Origin: Borreliella garinii
GTDB taxonomy: Bacteria > Spirochaetota > Spirochaetia > Borreliales > Borreliaceae
NCBI RefSeq assembly: GCF_001922545.1
Contig: NZ_CP018744.1
Location: 496,001 to 560,000 of the forward strand
DNA: 64,000 nucleotides
Direction of reading: 5' to 3'
The notes beneath the pieces were generated by a model. The model saw only the letters and a program-made list of their open reading frames with translations, did not search any database and had not been told where the DNA came from. Below are positions 11,238 to 20,260 of this stretch, piece by piece. Position 1 is the stretch's first letter, and the number at the start of each line of letters is the position of its first letter. The position numbers and the translations under genes were made by a program.

Positions 11238-11612
11238 ATGCCTACAATTAATCAGTTAATTAGAAAGCCTAGAAAAAGTCAAACGGAGAAGACCGCATCT
11301 CCTGCGCTTCAAAATTGTCCTCAAAGAAGGGGAATTTGTACGCGTGTAATGACTGTAACTCCTAAAAAGCCTAATTCAGCTTTAAGAAAAGTAGCTCGTG
11401 TTAGACTTTCAAATGGATTTGAAGTAACAGCATATATTCCGGGAATTGGCCATAATTTGCAAGAGCATTCTGTGGTTCTTATTAGAGGTGGTCGAGTTAA
11501 AGATTTGCCTGGAGTAAGATACCATATTGTTAGAGGAGCCAAGGATACTCTCGGTGTTAATAATAGAAAAAAGGGTAGATCTAAGTATGGAACAAAAAAG
11601 CCTAAAGCTTAA
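11238..11612 (+). CDS. rpsL: 30S ribosomal protein S12
   Basis: A 124-aa S12 beginning [13 protein letters not shown], with the decoding-centre motifs [15 protein letters not shown] and [14 protein letters not shown]. The lysines whose mutation gives streptomycin resistance (K42/K43 and K88 in E. coli numbering) are wild type. AAAAGGAGAG precedes the ATG. The usual str-operon neighbours fusA and tuf do not follow rpsG here, so the str operon is split. Confidence 0.98.
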   Translation: MPTINQLIRKPRKSQTEKTASPALQNCPQRRGICTRVMTVTPKKPNSALRKVARVRLSNGFEVTAYIPGIGHNLQEHSVVLIRGGRVKDLPGVRYHIVRGAKDTLGVNNRKKGRSKYGTKKPKA

Positions 11613-11636
11613 CTGAAAGGTGGATTAATATTAAAT

Positions 11637-12110
11637 ATGTCAAGAAAAAATAAAAAAATCAAAAAGAAAATTTTCATTGATACCAGGTATAATTCTAGAG
11701 TTGTTGCAAAGTTTGCAAACAGAATGATGTATGATGGAAAAAAATCAATAAGCGAGAGCATACTTTATAGTTCGATTGATTTGCTTGCTGATAAGCTTGA
11801 AGATAGTGATAAAATGGCTGTTTTTTATAAAGCTTTAGATAATATTAAGCCATTAGTAGAAGTAAGAAGTAGACGAGTAGGTGGCGCTACATATCAAGTT
11901 CCTGTTGAAGTTAGAGAAGAGAGAAGAGAAGCTTTAGCTATGAAGTGGATTATTTTTGCTGCTAGAAAGTCTAGTGGTAGATCCATGAAGGAAAAGTTGT
12001 CAAACGAACTTTTAAATGCATATAATTCTACTGGAGCTGCTTTTAAGAAGAAAGAAGATACTCATAGAATGGCTGAGGCAAATAAAGCTTTTACTCATTA
12101 TAGATGGTAA
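11637..12110 (+). CDS. rpsG: 30S ribosomal protein S7
   Basis: A 157-aa S7 with [37 protein letters not shown] and the C-terminal [18 protein letters not shown], all family hallmarks. S7 nucleates assembly of the 30S head. It lies 24 bp after rpsL. It is the last gene of the nusG-to-rpsG block, with a strong hairpin terminator beginning right at its stop codon. Confidence 0.98.
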   Translation: MSRKNKKIKKKIFIDTRYNSRVVAKFANRMMYDGKKSISESILYSSIDLLADKLEDSDKMAVFYKALDNIKPLVEVRSRRVGGATYQVPVEVREERREALAMKWIIFAARKSSGRSMKEKLSNELLNAYNSTGAAFKKKEDTHRMAEANKAFTHYRW

Positions 12111-12138
12111 AAAGACACCCTTCAAGGTGTCTTTTTTT
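12111..12138 (+). terminator. Intrinsic terminator after rpsG
   Basis: AAAGACACC (12111-12119) pairs perfectly with GGTGTCTTT (12126-12134) around loop CTTCAA, and the T-run continues to 12138. It begins directly at the rpsG stop codon and separates the ribosomal block from bmpD. Some read-through into bmp genes remains possible. Confidence 0.9.
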
Positions 12139-12153
12139 GTTTATATGTTATGG

Positions 12154-12159
12154 TATACT
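12154..12159 (+). promoter_or_regulatory. Putative -10 element for bmpD
   Basis: TATACT lies 48 bp before the bmpD start, just after the rpsG terminator. No good TTGACA-like -35 is present at 16-18 bp, because that position is the terminator T-run. The call rests on the -10 match and on the need for a start point here. Confidence 0.4.
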
Positions 12160-12206
12160 AAGGGTTATTTTTTATATTTATTTTATTAAAAGTAAGGGGG
12201 TATTTT

Positions 12207-13232
12207 GTGTTAAATAAAGTTTATTGCTTTATTATTTTTTTATTTATTATTGCTTGTTCTGGTTATGATGATGATAAGTCAGAGTCAAAAACAGTTTCGC
12301 TTATAGTTGATGGCGCTTTTGATGATAAAGGATTTAATGAAAGTTCTTCTAAGGCGATAAAAAAATTAAAGACAGATTTTAATATTAATATAATTGAAAA
12401 AGCATCTACGGGTAATTCTCATTTAGGAGATATTGCGACTCTGGAAGATGGTAATTCAAATTTGATTTGGGGAATTGGATTTAGATTGTCTGACGTTCTT
12501 TTGCAAAGAGCCAGCGAGAATGTTTCTATTAATTATGCAATCATGGAGGGTGTTTATAATGAAATTCAAATGCCCAAAAATCTTCTTAATATTAGTTTTA
12601 GATCTGAAGAGGTGGCTTTTTTAGCTGGATATTTTGCTTCAAAGGCTTCTAAAACGGGTAAAATTGGATTTATTGGAGGAGTGAAGGGAAAAGTTTTAGA
12701 ATCTTTTATGTATGGATACGAAGCTGGTGCTAAGTATGCAAATTCTACTATTGAAGTGATCTCTCAATATGTCGGCACATTTGGGGACTTCGGACTTGGT
12801 CGCTCAACAGCATCTAATATGTATCGAGATGGGGTTGATATTATATTTGCAGCTGCAGGACTTTCTGGTATAGGAGTAATTGAGGCTGCAAAAGAACTGG
12901 GACCCGATCATTATATTATTGGAGTCGATCAAGATCAATCATATCTTGCTCCTAATAATGTTCTTGTTTCTGCTGTAAAGAAAGTTGATTCATTGATGTA
13001 TAGTTTAACAAAAAAGTATTTAGAAACTGGAACTTGGGATGGGGGGAAAAACATATTTTTTGGGCTTAAAGAAGATGGACTTGGTTTAGTTTTAAATGAA
13101 AACTTAAAATCAAATTATTCTGAAATTTATAACAAATCATTGGAAATTGGGCAAAATATAATGGAAGGTATAATAAAAGTGCCTTATGACAAGGCATCTT
13201 ATGATAACTTTGTTTTGCAAATAGCAAATTAA
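12207..13232 (+). CDS. bmpD: BmpD, BMP/PnrA-family nucleoside-binding lipoprotein
   Basis: A 341-aa substrate-binding lipoprotein. The signal peptide ends in the lipobox FIIAC, so Cys17 is the predicted lipidated residue. Family motifs follow: [51 protein letters not shown] and [20 protein letters not shown]. burgdorferi BmpD has been characterised as a purine-nucleoside-binding component of an ABC transporter; the transporter genes are not in this window. The start is GTG after AAGGGGG. It stands alone between the rpsG terminator and a 323-bp gap, so it is probably its own unit with possible extension into bmpC. Confidence 0.95.
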   Translation: MLNKVYCFIIFLFIIACSGYDDDKSESKTVSLIVDGAFDDKGFNESSSKAIKKLKTDFNINIIEKASTGNSHLGDIATLEDGNSNLIWGIGFRLSDVLLQRASENVSINYAIMEGVYNEIQMPKNLLNISFRSEEVAFLAGYFASKASKTGKIGFIGGVKGKVLESFMYGYEAGAKYANSTIEVISQYVGTFGDFGLGRSTASNMYRDGVDIIFAAAGLSGIGVIEAAKELGPDHYIIGVDQDQSYLAPNNVLVSAVKKVDSLMYSLTKKYLETGTWDGGKNIFFGLKEDGLGLVLNENLKSNYSEIYNKSLEIGQNIMEGIIKVPYDKASYDNFVLQIAN

Positions 13233-13555
13233 CTTGATTTTTATGGAGTTGGCCTTTGAAAAATGTTTTTAGTTTTTTGAAGAGATTTTAAAGAGTTTTT
13301 TAATTGTTGTAAGTTTAATTTAGATTAATCTTGCAAAAGGGTTTAAATTTAGATATTATGGTGATGTAGGAAAAATAATTTTTCTTATCACCATGTTTTT
13401 ATTAATGCTAAAAGTATTTTTTATTTTTAAAAAGGTTTATTGAGATTTTTGTTTTATAAATAAAGAGTACTATTTGTTAGTAAAATAAAGTTAATATTTT
13501 AATTTTTAAAAAATTCTAAATTTTTTAAATAAATTTTGTAAGGGGAGGATTAATT
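13233..13555 (+). other. 323-bp AT-rich gap between bmpD and bmpC
   Basis: No convincing reading frame is present. The first half contains short AT-rich repeats. A hairpin with a T-tract lies at 13358-13400 and is listed separately. The second half is almost pure A/T, with TTGTTA at 13474-13479 and TATTTT at 13495-13500 as a weak promoter candidate (15-bp spacer). It ends in the AGGGGAGG ribosome-binding site of bmpC. It probably holds the end of the bmpD transcript and the bmpC promoter. Confidence 0.5.
13358..13400 (+). terminator. Terminator-like hairpin downstream of bmpD
   Basis: ATGGTGAT (13358-13365) pairs with ATCACCAT (13387-13394). An inner stem GAAAAA/TTTTTC (13370-13375 with 13379-13384) is separated from it by a small internal loop. 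GTTTTT follows. It is imperfect and AT-rich but has a T-tract, and it is placed to end bmpD messages. Confidence 0.5.
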
Positions 13556-14617
13556 TTGTTTAAAAGGTTTGTTTTTATTGTTTTATCTTTATTAGTATTG
13601 GCTTGTTTTAAATCTAATAAAAAGTCTGTTAAATCTGACAAAGTTGTTATAGGTGTTTTGGCTAATGGTAGCTTTTATGATAAAGGCTATAATCAAAGTG
13701 TTTATGATGGCGTTGTAAAGCTTAAAGATGATTTTGGAATAAAGCTTATAACTAAATCTTTGAGGCCTTACCCCATTGAGGGTAAAAGACTTCTTACTGC
13801 TAATGAGGCAATGGCAGAAGATGCTTATGAGGTACAAAAAAATCCTTTAAATCTTTTCTGGTTAGCTGGGCACCAATTTTCCAGTTTATCGGTTAAGCTT
13901 TCTTATGAACGACCAGATATTTGTTATGGGATTATAGATGCTTTTGATTATGGTGATATTCGAGTTCCTAAGAATTCCTTGGCTATTAAGTTCAGAAATG
14001 AAGAGGCTGCATTTTTAGCTGGATATATTGCTGCCAAGATGAGTAGAAAGGAAAAGATTGGATTTTTAACAGGTCCTGAAAGTGAATATTTGAATGATTT
14101 TAAGTTTGGTTTTAAGGCTGGGATTTTTTATGCTAATCCTAAATTAAGATTAGTTTCAAAAAAAGCACCTTCTCGTTTTGATAAAGAGAAAGGTAAAGAA
14201 ATGGCCAGGTTCATGTATAAAGAGGATAAAGTAGGTGTTATTTTCCCAATAGCAGGTATAACTGGTCTTGGGGTTTATGACGCTGCTAAGGAGCTTGGGC
14301 CCAAATATTATGTTATTGGTTTAAATCAAGATCAATCATATATTGCGCCTCAAAATGTTATTACTTCAGTGCTTAAGGATATTGGCAAGGTTATTTATTC
14401 TGTTTCATCAGATTATATTAAAAATGGAGTTTTTAAGGGTGGAGTTGTTATTGATCGAGGGTTGAAAGAAGGAGTAATAGAAATTGTTAAGGATCCTGAT
14501 GTTTTAAATAATAGGTTAGTTAATGAAGTTGTTGAGCTAGAAAATAAAATAATAAGTGGAGAAATTATTGTTCCTGATAGTGAATATGCATTTGATTTAT
14601 TTAAATCAAAGTTATAA
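13556..14617 (+). CDS. bmpC: BmpC, BMP-family lipoprotein
   Basis: A 353-aa lipoprotein with lipobox LVLAC (Cys17). It keeps the BMP fold motifs [33 protein letters not shown] and [15 protein letters not shown]. It is the most divergent paralogue here: the element that reads DGxFDDKxFNES in the others is [12 protein letters not shown], and an extra segment near residues 70-90 replaces the usual spacer. This suggests a different or altered ligand. The start is TTG, seven bases after AGGGGAGG. Its last ~50 bp are repeated at the end of the bmpB pseudogene, marking the duplication boundary. A 20-nt palindrome lies in its 3' end. Confidence 0.94.
   Translation: MFKRFVFIVLSLLVLACFKSNKKSVKSDKVVIGVLANGSFYDKGYNQSVYDGVVKLKDDFGIKLITKSLRPYPIEGKRLLTANEAMAEDAYEVQKNPLNLFWLAGHQFSSLSVKLSYERPDICYGIIDAFDYGDIRVPKNSLAIKFRNEEAAFLAGYIAAKMSRKEKIGFLTGPESEYLNDFKFGFKAGIFYANPKLRLVSKKAPSRFDKEKGKEMARFMYKEDKVGVIFPIAGITGLGVYDAAKELGPKYYVIGLNQDQSYIAPQNVITSVLKDIGKVIYSVSSDYIKNGVFKGGVVIDRGLKEGVIEIVKDPDVLNNRLVNEVVELENKIISGEIIVPDSEYAFDLFKSKL
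14591..14610 (+). promoter_or_regulatory. Palindrome and promoter region of bmpA-1
   Basis: TTTGATTTATTTAAATCAAA is palindromic except at its centre (9-bp arms). It lies inside the 3' end of bmpC. A -10-like TATAAC follows at 14628-14633, so the palindrome reaches the -35 position 17 bp upstream. It could be an operator for the bmpA promoter or a weak end hairpin for bmpC. The regulatory role is inferred. Confidence 0.4.
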
Positions 14618-14657
14618 ACTACTTAGGTATAACTTTATTTGGGAAGGGGGATATTTT

Positions 14658-15671
14658 ATGCATAAATTATTATTGTTAATTTTGTTTGAATGTATTATTT
14701 TTTTATCTTGTAGTAGTAAGGATGGTCTTGATAGTGGAATTCCCAAGGTATCTGTAATAGTTAATGGAACTTTTGATGACAAATCTTTTAATGAGAGTGC
14801 TTTAAATGGCATAAAAAAAGTTAAAGAGGAATTTAAGATTGAGCTTGTTTTAAAAGAATCTTCAACAAATTCTTATTTATCTGATCTTGAAGGGCTTAAA
14901 GATGCAGGTTCAAATTTAATTTGGCTTATTGGATATAGATTTAGTGATGTGGCCAAGGCTGTTTCTTTGCAGAATTCCGAGATTAAATACGCAATTATTG
15001 ATCCTGTTTATTCTGAGGAACCTATTCCTGCAAATTTAGTAGGCATGACTTTTAGAGCTCAAGAAGGTGCGTTTTTAACGGGCTATATTGCTGCAAAAGT
15101 TTCTAAAACCGGTAAAATTGGATTTTTAGGGGGAATAGAGGGTAAAATAGTAGATGCTTTCAGGTATGGGTATGAGGCTGGTGCTAAGTATGCCAATAAA
15201 GATATAAAGATATCTGCTCATTATATTGGTAGTTTTGATGACGTTGAAGCTGGTAGAAGCGTTGCAACTAAAATGTATTCTGATGGGATAGATATTATTC
15301 ATCATGCTGCAGGTCTTGGGGGAATTGGGGCTATTGAGGTTGCCAAAGAACTTGGTTCTGGACATTATATTATTGGAGTTGATGAGGATCAATCATATCT
15401 TGCTCCCAATAATGTAATCACATCTGCAACTAAAGATGTTGGAAGATCTTTAAATATTTTTACATCTAACTATTTAAAAACTAATACTTTCGAAGGTGGA
15501 AGGTTAATAAATTATGGCCTTAAAGAAGGAGTTGTAGGATTTGTAAAAAATCCTAAGATGATTCCATTTGAACTTGAAAAAGAAATTGATAACCTTTCTA
15601 GCAAAATAATCAATCAAGAAATTATTGTTCCATATAATAAAGAAAGTTATGAAAAATTTCTTAAAGAATGA
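14658..15671 (+). CDS. bmpA: BmpA (copy 1), P39 immunodominant lipoprotein
   Basis: A 337-aa BmpA/P39 lipoprotein. The signal peptide ends IIFLSC (Cys18). Then come [80 protein letters not shown] and [15 protein letters not shown]. The frame extends 102 bp further upstream, but ATG at 14658 follows GGGAAGGGGG and gives the lipoprotein signal. It differs from copy 2 at about two dozen positions (about 93% identity), including Asn for Asp before GTFDDK. P39 is a Lyme serology antigen and adhesin; the family fold predicts nucleoside binding. Confidence 0.94.
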   Translation: MHKLLLLILFECIIFLSCSSKDGLDSGIPKVSVIVNGTFDDKSFNESALNGIKKVKEEFKIELVLKESSTNSYLSDLEGLKDAGSNLIWLIGYRFSDVAKAVSLQNSEIKYAIIDPVYSEEPIPANLVGMTFRAQEGAFLTGYIAAKVSKTGKIGFLGGIEGKIVDAFRYGYEAGAKYANKDIKISAHYIGSFDDVEAGRSVATKMYSDGIDIIHHAAGLGGIGAIEVAKELGSGHYIIGVDEDQSYLAPNNVITSATKDVGRSLNIFTSNYLKTNTFEGGRLINYGLKEGVVGFVKNPKMIPFELEKEIDNLSSKIINQEIIVPYNKESYEKFLKE

Positions 15672-15767
15672 ATCTATTTGAATAGAGAGTCAATTTATAT
15701 GTTTTATTTTTAAGTATAAAAAACATATTGGTTTTGTTTAAATGATGGAAATGTAGAAGCGTTCTAT

Positions 15768-16493
15768 ATTAGAATTGTAATTTTTATATTCGATATTTTA
15801 TTGACTTCTTGCTTCAGTAGGAATAAAATAGAATCTGGCTCAAGTAGAATTAAGATATTCATGTTGGTAGATGGTGTTCTTGATGACAAATCTTTTAATT
15901 CTAGTGCCAATAGGGCTTTATTGCGTTTAGAGGAAGATTTTCCAGAAAATATTGAAAAAGTTTTTTCTAGTGCTGCCTCTGGGGTTTATTCTAGTTATGT
16001 TTCAGATCTTGATAATTTAAAAATGAATGGTTCAGACTTGATTTGGCTTGTAGAGTATATGCTTATGGGCGCTTCTTTATCGGTTTTATTAGAGAATCCA
16101 AAAATTAGCTATGGAATAATAGGTCCTGCTTATATCGATGATGTTCGGATTCCTAAAAATTTGATTGGTGTTGTTTTTAGAATAGAGCAAGGCGCTTTTT
16201 TAGCTTTCTATATTGCAGCTAAAAAAAGCGTTTCTGGGAAAATAGGTTTTATAGGGAAAGTTAAGGGTGATATAGTAGATGCATTATATTTGGTTGCTAG
16301 CGAATATCTTAAAAATAATAATACTTGGGAAGGTGGAAAAATTATTCAAATGGGATTAAGAGATGGTGTTATTGGCTTATCTAATGCGAATAAATTTGAA
16401 TACATAAAAGTCATTGAAAGAAAAATAGTTAATGAAGAGATTATTGTTTCTGATAGTGAATATGCATTTGATTTATTTAAATCAAAGTTATAA
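15768..16493 (+). pseudogene. bmpB: Decayed bmpB copy with bmpC-derived tail
   Basis: This is the upstream bmpB duplicate. Aligned to intact bmpB it has four kinds of lesion. The ATG is ATT (15768-15770). The ribosome-binding site GGAGAAG is GTAGAAG (15753-15759). A 291-bp in-frame deletion removes about 97 codons between the two GATGCATT repeats of the parent, leaving one copy at 16278-16285. The last codons are replaced by the bmpC end ([14 protein letters not shown]). Conserved glycines are also lost, as in LAFYIAA and FIGKVKG. The frame still has no stop and the lipobox LLTSC remains. An internal TTG at 15801 could start a 230-aa product lacking a signal peptide. It probably makes no functional binding protein. 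Confidence 0.85.
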
Positions 16494-16509
16494 ACTACTT
16501 AGGTATAAT
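16467..16509 (+). promoter_or_regulatory. Palindrome plus promoter of bmpA-2
   Basis: The same palindrome as upstream of bmpA-1 occurs at 16467-16486, carried along by the duplication. It is followed by a perfect -10 hexamer TATAAT at 16504-16509, where copy 1 has TATAAC. The ribosome-binding site is AGGGAGGTG. The -35 position overlaps the right arm of the palindrome and is a poor match. Copy 2 may therefore be the stronger promoter. Confidence 0.45.
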
Positions 16510-16533
16510 TTTATTTAGGGAGGTGAATAGTTT

Positions 16534-17547
16534 ATGCATAAATTATTATTTTTAATTTTATTTGAATGTATTATTTTTTTATCTTGTAGTGCTAAGGATA
16601 GTCTTGAGAGTGGAATTCCCAAGGTATCTTTAATAATTGATGGAACTTTTGATGACAAATCTTTTAATGAGAGTGCTTTAAATGGCATAAAAAAAGTTAA
16701 AGAGGAATTTAAGATTGAGCTTGTTTTAAAAGAATCTTCAACAAACTCTTATTTATCTGATCTTGAAGGACTTAAAGATGCAGGTTCAAATTTAATTTGG
16801 CTTATTGGATATAAATTTGGTGATGTAGCCAAGGCTGTTTCTTTGCAGAATCCCGAGATGAAATATGCAATTATTGATCCTGTTTATTCTGACGAACCTA
16901 TTCCTGCAAATTTAGTAGGTATGACTTTTAGATCCCAAGAAGGTGCGTTTTTAACAGGCTATATTGCTGCAAAAGTTTCTAAGACAGGTAAAATTGGATT
17001 TTTAGGGGGAATAGCGGGTGAAATAGTAGATGCTTTCAGGTATGGGTATGAGGCTGGTGCTAAGTATGCCAATAAAGATATAAAGATATCTACTCATTAT
17101 ATTGGCAGTTTTGCTGACCTTGAAGCCGGTAGAAGTGTTGCAACTAAAATGTATTCTGATGGGATAGATATTATTCATCATGCTGCAGGTCTTGGGGGAA
17201 TTGGAGCTATTGAGGTTGCAAAAGAACTTGGTTCTGGGCATTATATTATTGGAGTTGATGAGGATCAATCATATCTTGCTCCCAGTAATGTAATCACATC
17301 TTCAACTAAAGATGTTGGGAGAGCTTTAAATATTTTTACATCTAACTATTTAAAAACTAATACTTTCGAAGGTGGAAGGTTAATAAATTATGGCCTTAAA
17401 GAAGGAGTTGTAGGATTTGTAAGAAATCCTAAGATTATTCCATTTGAACTTGAAAAAGAAATTGATAACATTTCTAGCAAAATAATCAATCAAGAAATTA
17501 TTGTTCCATATAATAAAGAAAGTTATGAAAAATTTCTTAAAGAATGA
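16534..17547 (+). CDS. bmpA: BmpA (copy 2), P39-type lipoprotein
   Basis: A second 337-aa BmpA with lipobox IIFLSC (Cys18), then [47 protein letters not shown] and [15 protein letters not shown]. It keeps the usual Asp in IDGTFDD, where copy 1 has Asn, and looks like the copy closer to typical BmpA. The ATG follows GGGAGGTG. It is followed 96 bp later by intact bmpB, reproducing the normal bmpA-bmpB pair, and is probably cotranscribed with it from the TATAAT promoter upstream. Confidence 0.94.
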   Translation: MHKLLFLILFECIIFLSCSAKDSLESGIPKVSLIIDGTFDDKSFNESALNGIKKVKEEFKIELVLKESSTNSYLSDLEGLKDAGSNLIWLIGYKFGDVAKAVSLQNPEMKYAIIDPVYSDEPIPANLVGMTFRSQEGAFLTGYIAAKVSKTGKIGFLGGIAGEIVDAFRYGYEAGAKYANKDIKISTHYIGSFADLEAGRSVATKMYSDGIDIIHHAAGLGGIGAIEVAKELGSGHYIIGVDEDQSYLAPSNVITSSTKDVGRALNIFTSNYLKTNTFEGGRLINYGLKEGVVGFVRNPKIIPFELEKEIDNISSKIINQEIIVPYNKESYEKFLKE

Positions 17548-17643
17548 ATTTATTTAAATAAAGGATCAATTTATATGTTTTGTTTTTAAGTATAAAAAAC
17601 ACATTGGTTTTGTTTAAATGATGGAAATGGAGAAGCGTTTTAT

Positions 17644-18669
17644 ATGAGGATTGTAATTTTTATATTCGGAATTTTATTGACTTCTTGCTTAGGTAGGAAT
17701 GAAATAGAATCTGGCCCAGATAAAATTAAGATATCTATGTTGGTAGATGGTGTTCTTGATGATAAATCTTTTAATTCTAGTGCCAATAGGGCTTTATTGC
17801 GTTTAGAAGAAGATTTTCCAGAAAATATTGAAAAAGTTTTTTCTAGTGCTGCCTCTGGGGTTTATTCTAGTTATGTTTCAGATCTTGATAATTTAAAAAT
17901 GAATGGTTCAGACTTGATTTGGCTTGTAGGGTATATGCTTACGGATGCTTCTTTATCGGTTTCATTAGAGAATCCAAAAATTAGTTATGGAATAATAGAT
18001 CCTGTTTATAGCGATGATGTTCGGATTCCTAAAAATTTGATTGGTGTTGTTTTTAGAATAGAGCAAGGCGCTTTTTTAGCTGGCTATATTGCAGCTAAAA
18101 AAAGCGTTTCTAGGAAAATAGGTTTTATAGGGGGAGTTAAGGGTGATATAGTAGATGCATTTCGTTATGGCTATGAAGCTGGTGCAAAGTATGCTGATAA
18201 AGGCATAGAGATTGTAAGTGAATACTCCAATTCTTTTTCTGATGTTAATATTGGTAGAGCCATAGCTAATAAAATGTATTCTAAAGGTATAGATATAATT
18301 CATTTTGCAGCCGGTTTATCAGGAATTGGTGTTATTGAGGCAGCAAAAGAACTTGGTGATGGTTACTATGTTATTGGGGCTGATCAAGATCAGTCCCATC
18401 TTGCTCCTAGGAATTTTATTACTTCTGTTCTAAAAAACGTTGGGGATGCATTATATCTGGTTACTAGCGAATATCTTAAAAATAATAATACTTGGGAAGG
18501 TGGAAAAATTATTCAAATGGGATTAAGAGATGGTGTTGTTGGCTTATCTAATGCGAATAAATTTGAATACATAAAAGTCATTGAAAGAAAAATAGTTAAT
18601 GAAGAGATTATTGTTCCTTATAATTATGAAGGATATGAAATTTTTATAAAACAAATATTAAAGTTATAG
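17644..18669 (+). CDS. bmpB: BmpB, BMP-family lipoprotein
   Basis: A 341-aa intact BmpB. The signal peptide has lipobox ILLTSC (Cys15). It contains [76 protein letters not shown] and ADQDQSHLAPRNFIT. GGAGAAG precedes the ATG by 8 bases. It is the downstream member of the second duplicated bmpA-bmpB pair and the only complete bmpB in the window. The fold predicts a periplasmic-face or surface nucleoside-binding lipoprotein. Confidence 0.94.
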   Translation: MRIVIFIFGILLTSCLGRNEIESGPDKIKISMLVDGVLDDKSFNSSANRALLRLEEDFPENIEKVFSSAASGVYSSYVSDLDNLKMNGSDLIWLVGYMLTDASLSVSLENPKISYGIIDPVYSDDVRIPKNLIGVVFRIEQGAFLAGYIAAKKSVSRKIGFIGGVKGDIVDAFRYGYEAGAKYADKGIEIVSEYSNSFSDVNIGRAIANKMYSKGIDIIHFAAGLSGIGVIEAAKELGDGYYVIGADQDQSHLAPRNFITSVLKNVGDALYLVTSEYLKNNNTWEGGKIIQMGLRDGVVGLSNANKFEYIKVIERKIVNEEIIVPYNYEGYEIFIKQILKL

Positions 18670-18733
18670 ACTTTTTAGATAAAAAGATTTTAATTTTCTA
18701 GTTTTTAATTTTTTAATTATGTTGGATTTATTG

Positions 18734-18742
18734 TGTTATAAT
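18734..18742 (+). promoter_or_regulatory. Extended -10 promoter upstream of the trehalase-family gene
   Basis: TGTTATAAT is an extended -10 (TGn plus perfect TATAAT). It lies about 40 bp before the TTG start of the next gene and downstream of bmpB. No clear -35 is visible, which an extended -10 can tolerate. Confidence 0.6.
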
Positions 18743-18781
18743 AAATAGAAGTACATTTCTATTGTTTTAGAGGATTTTGCA

Positions 18782-20206
18782 TTGAATAAAAAAATGTTTC
18801 CTAAAATTTACTATTATGATCAAGACTTTATTGATATTTATAATAAAAGTTTATCCTGGATTCAAGACAAGGTTATTTTACAAAAAGTTGCTGATAAGGG
18901 TAAAAAAGATAAAAATTATTATTCGGAGAATTGTAATTATATAGATCAGATGCAAGCTTGTATGGCAAGCTTTTTTCTTGTTTATAGTAATGGGGAATAT
19001 TCATCTACATCTGCAATTGATAAATTTTATCAACTACAGGAAGAATCTGGCGCAATCAGGGCTAGATATGATAATAACAATGCTATTATTGATCTTGATG
19101 AGAATGAAGAGAATATTGGATTCCCTATTTTTGCATGGGCTGAATATAATTTATATCATAAAACAGGAAATAAAAAGAGAATTTCTGAAGTTTTGCCAAT
19201 TCTTGACAAGTATTATAAGTGGATAGAGAGCAAATTTTTAAAGGAAAATGGTCTTTATTCAATTGATGTAAATAAAATTTTTTATAAAAACTCTCCAAGA
19301 GCGGGTGCATACTATCCTATAGATTTTAATTCATTACAAGTTCATAGTGCATATTGTATTTCTAAATTAGCAGATATTTTAAATGATAAAAATTTATCAC
19401 TTGAATACAAAAAACGTTTTTTTTCTCTTAAGGTTAAAATTAATTCTTTAATGTGGAGTGAAAAAGATGGATTTTATTATGATCTTGATGCTAATGAAAA
19501 TATTCTTGAAATCAAGACAATAGTAGGGTTTTTTCCAATGCTTTCCGAGATTCCCAGTGAGGACAGAATAGAAAGAATGATTTTTTATTTAAAAAGCACT
19601 AATCATTTTGGAACTCCAAATCCTTTTCCAACTCTTTCTGTTAGTGAGCCGGGTTTTAGTGAGGATGGCAATGGATATCATGGATCAGTTTATACCTATA
19701 TGAATTTTTTTGTGATCAAAGGCCTTGAATATTGTGGTCGTGCAAATATTGCAAGAGAATTTACTATAAGACATTTATATTATATATTAGACACTTTAAT
19801 GCCGTTTAATAAAATAAAAGGGCATATTTGGGAAGCTTATAAGCCCATGCAAGAAGGACCTGCATATTTTGATTCCAATAAAAAAACTTATACTGAGAAA
19901 GACCTTATTTGCTATCTTGCTCTTTTTAGCATTAGTTTAATGATAGAAAATATTATTGGACTTACAATTAGTTTGCCCGATAAAACTGTATATTGGAATA
20001 TACCCACTCTTGAGATTATGGGGATAGAAAGCTTATCTCTTAAAAAGAATCAAACTACAATAATTTGTAATAAAGGAAAAAGAGGTTGGGAAATAAAAAT
20101 GGAATCCGAAAAACTTTATTATTTTACAATAAATATATTAAATAAAAAAGAGAAAACCCTTCCTATCCCTTCGGGAAGATGTTCTATGTTGTTAGATAAG
20201 CTTTGA
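18782..20206 (+). CDS. treA: Trehalase-family glycoside hydrolase (putative)
   Basis: A 474-aa protein resembling the (alpha/alpha)6-barrel GH37/GH63 group. Seen in it: IGFPIFAWAEYNLYHKTG with helices after it, SPRAGAYYPIDFNSLQVHSAYC, a region with GNGYHGSVYTYMNFFVI, and IWEAYKPMQEGPAYFDS near residue 345, which resembles the C-terminal catalytic region of the family. No signal peptide is visible, so it is probably cytoplasmic. In B. burgdorferi the gene at this position is annotated as trehalase. The catalytic acids cannot be fixed by eye. The start TTG at 18782 follows AGAGG by 8 bases; an ATG lies four codons further in. Confidence 0.7.
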   Translation: MNKKMFPKIYYYDQDFIDIYNKSLSWIQDKVILQKVADKGKKDKNYYSENCNYIDQMQACMASFFLVYSNGEYSSTSAIDKFYQLQEESGAIRARYDNNNAIIDLDENEENIGFPIFAWAEYNLYHKTGNKKRISEVLPILDKYYKWIESKFLKENGLYSIDVNKIFYKNSPRAGAYYPIDFNSLQVHSAYCISKLADILNDKNLSLEYKKRFFSLKVKINSLMWSEKDGFYYDLDANENILEIKTIVGFFPMLSEIPSEDRIERMIFYLKSTNHFGTPNPFPTLSVSEPGFSEDGNGYHGSVYTYMNFFVIKGLEYCGRANIAREFTIRHLYYILDTLMPFNKIKGHIWEAYKPMQEGPAYFDSNKKTYTEKDLICYLALFSISLMIENIIGLTISLPDKTVYWNIPTLEIMGIESLSLKKNQTTIICNKGKRGWEIKMESEKLYYFTINILNKKEKTLPIPSGRCSMLLDKL

Positions 20207-20260
20207 TGAATTGGATTCATTAAATGTCTTGTAAAATTTAAATTTTTTGGAGGCCTTTTA

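Larger units (their letters stand above)
14565..18607 (+). repeat. Tandem duplication of [bmpC 3' end - bmpA - bmpB]
   Basis: Two direct copies abut. Copy 1 is 14565-16440 and copy 2 is 16441-18607. Each begins at the shared TTATTG inside a bmpC-type 3' end and runs through a bmpA and a bmpB. Copy 2 is 2167 bp. Copy 1 is 1876 bp, and the 291-bp difference is wholly explained by one internal deletion in its bmpB. The junction at about 16441 joins bmpB sequence to bmpC 3' sequence at ATTATTGTT, which both genes share (the bmpC site is near 14563, the bmpB site near 18606). Confidence 0.9.

Noticed and set aside
12207..18669. bmp cluster as horizontally acquired or phage-borne island
   Set aside because: Base composition matches the rest, no integrase, tRNA-end repeat or IS is present, and the family is native to Borrelia; local duplication explains the repeats.
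18671..18686. CTTTTTAGATAAAAAG after bmpB as an intrinsic terminator
   Set aside because: The stem is almost pure A-T and would be very weak; such pairs are common by chance in this AT-rich gap.
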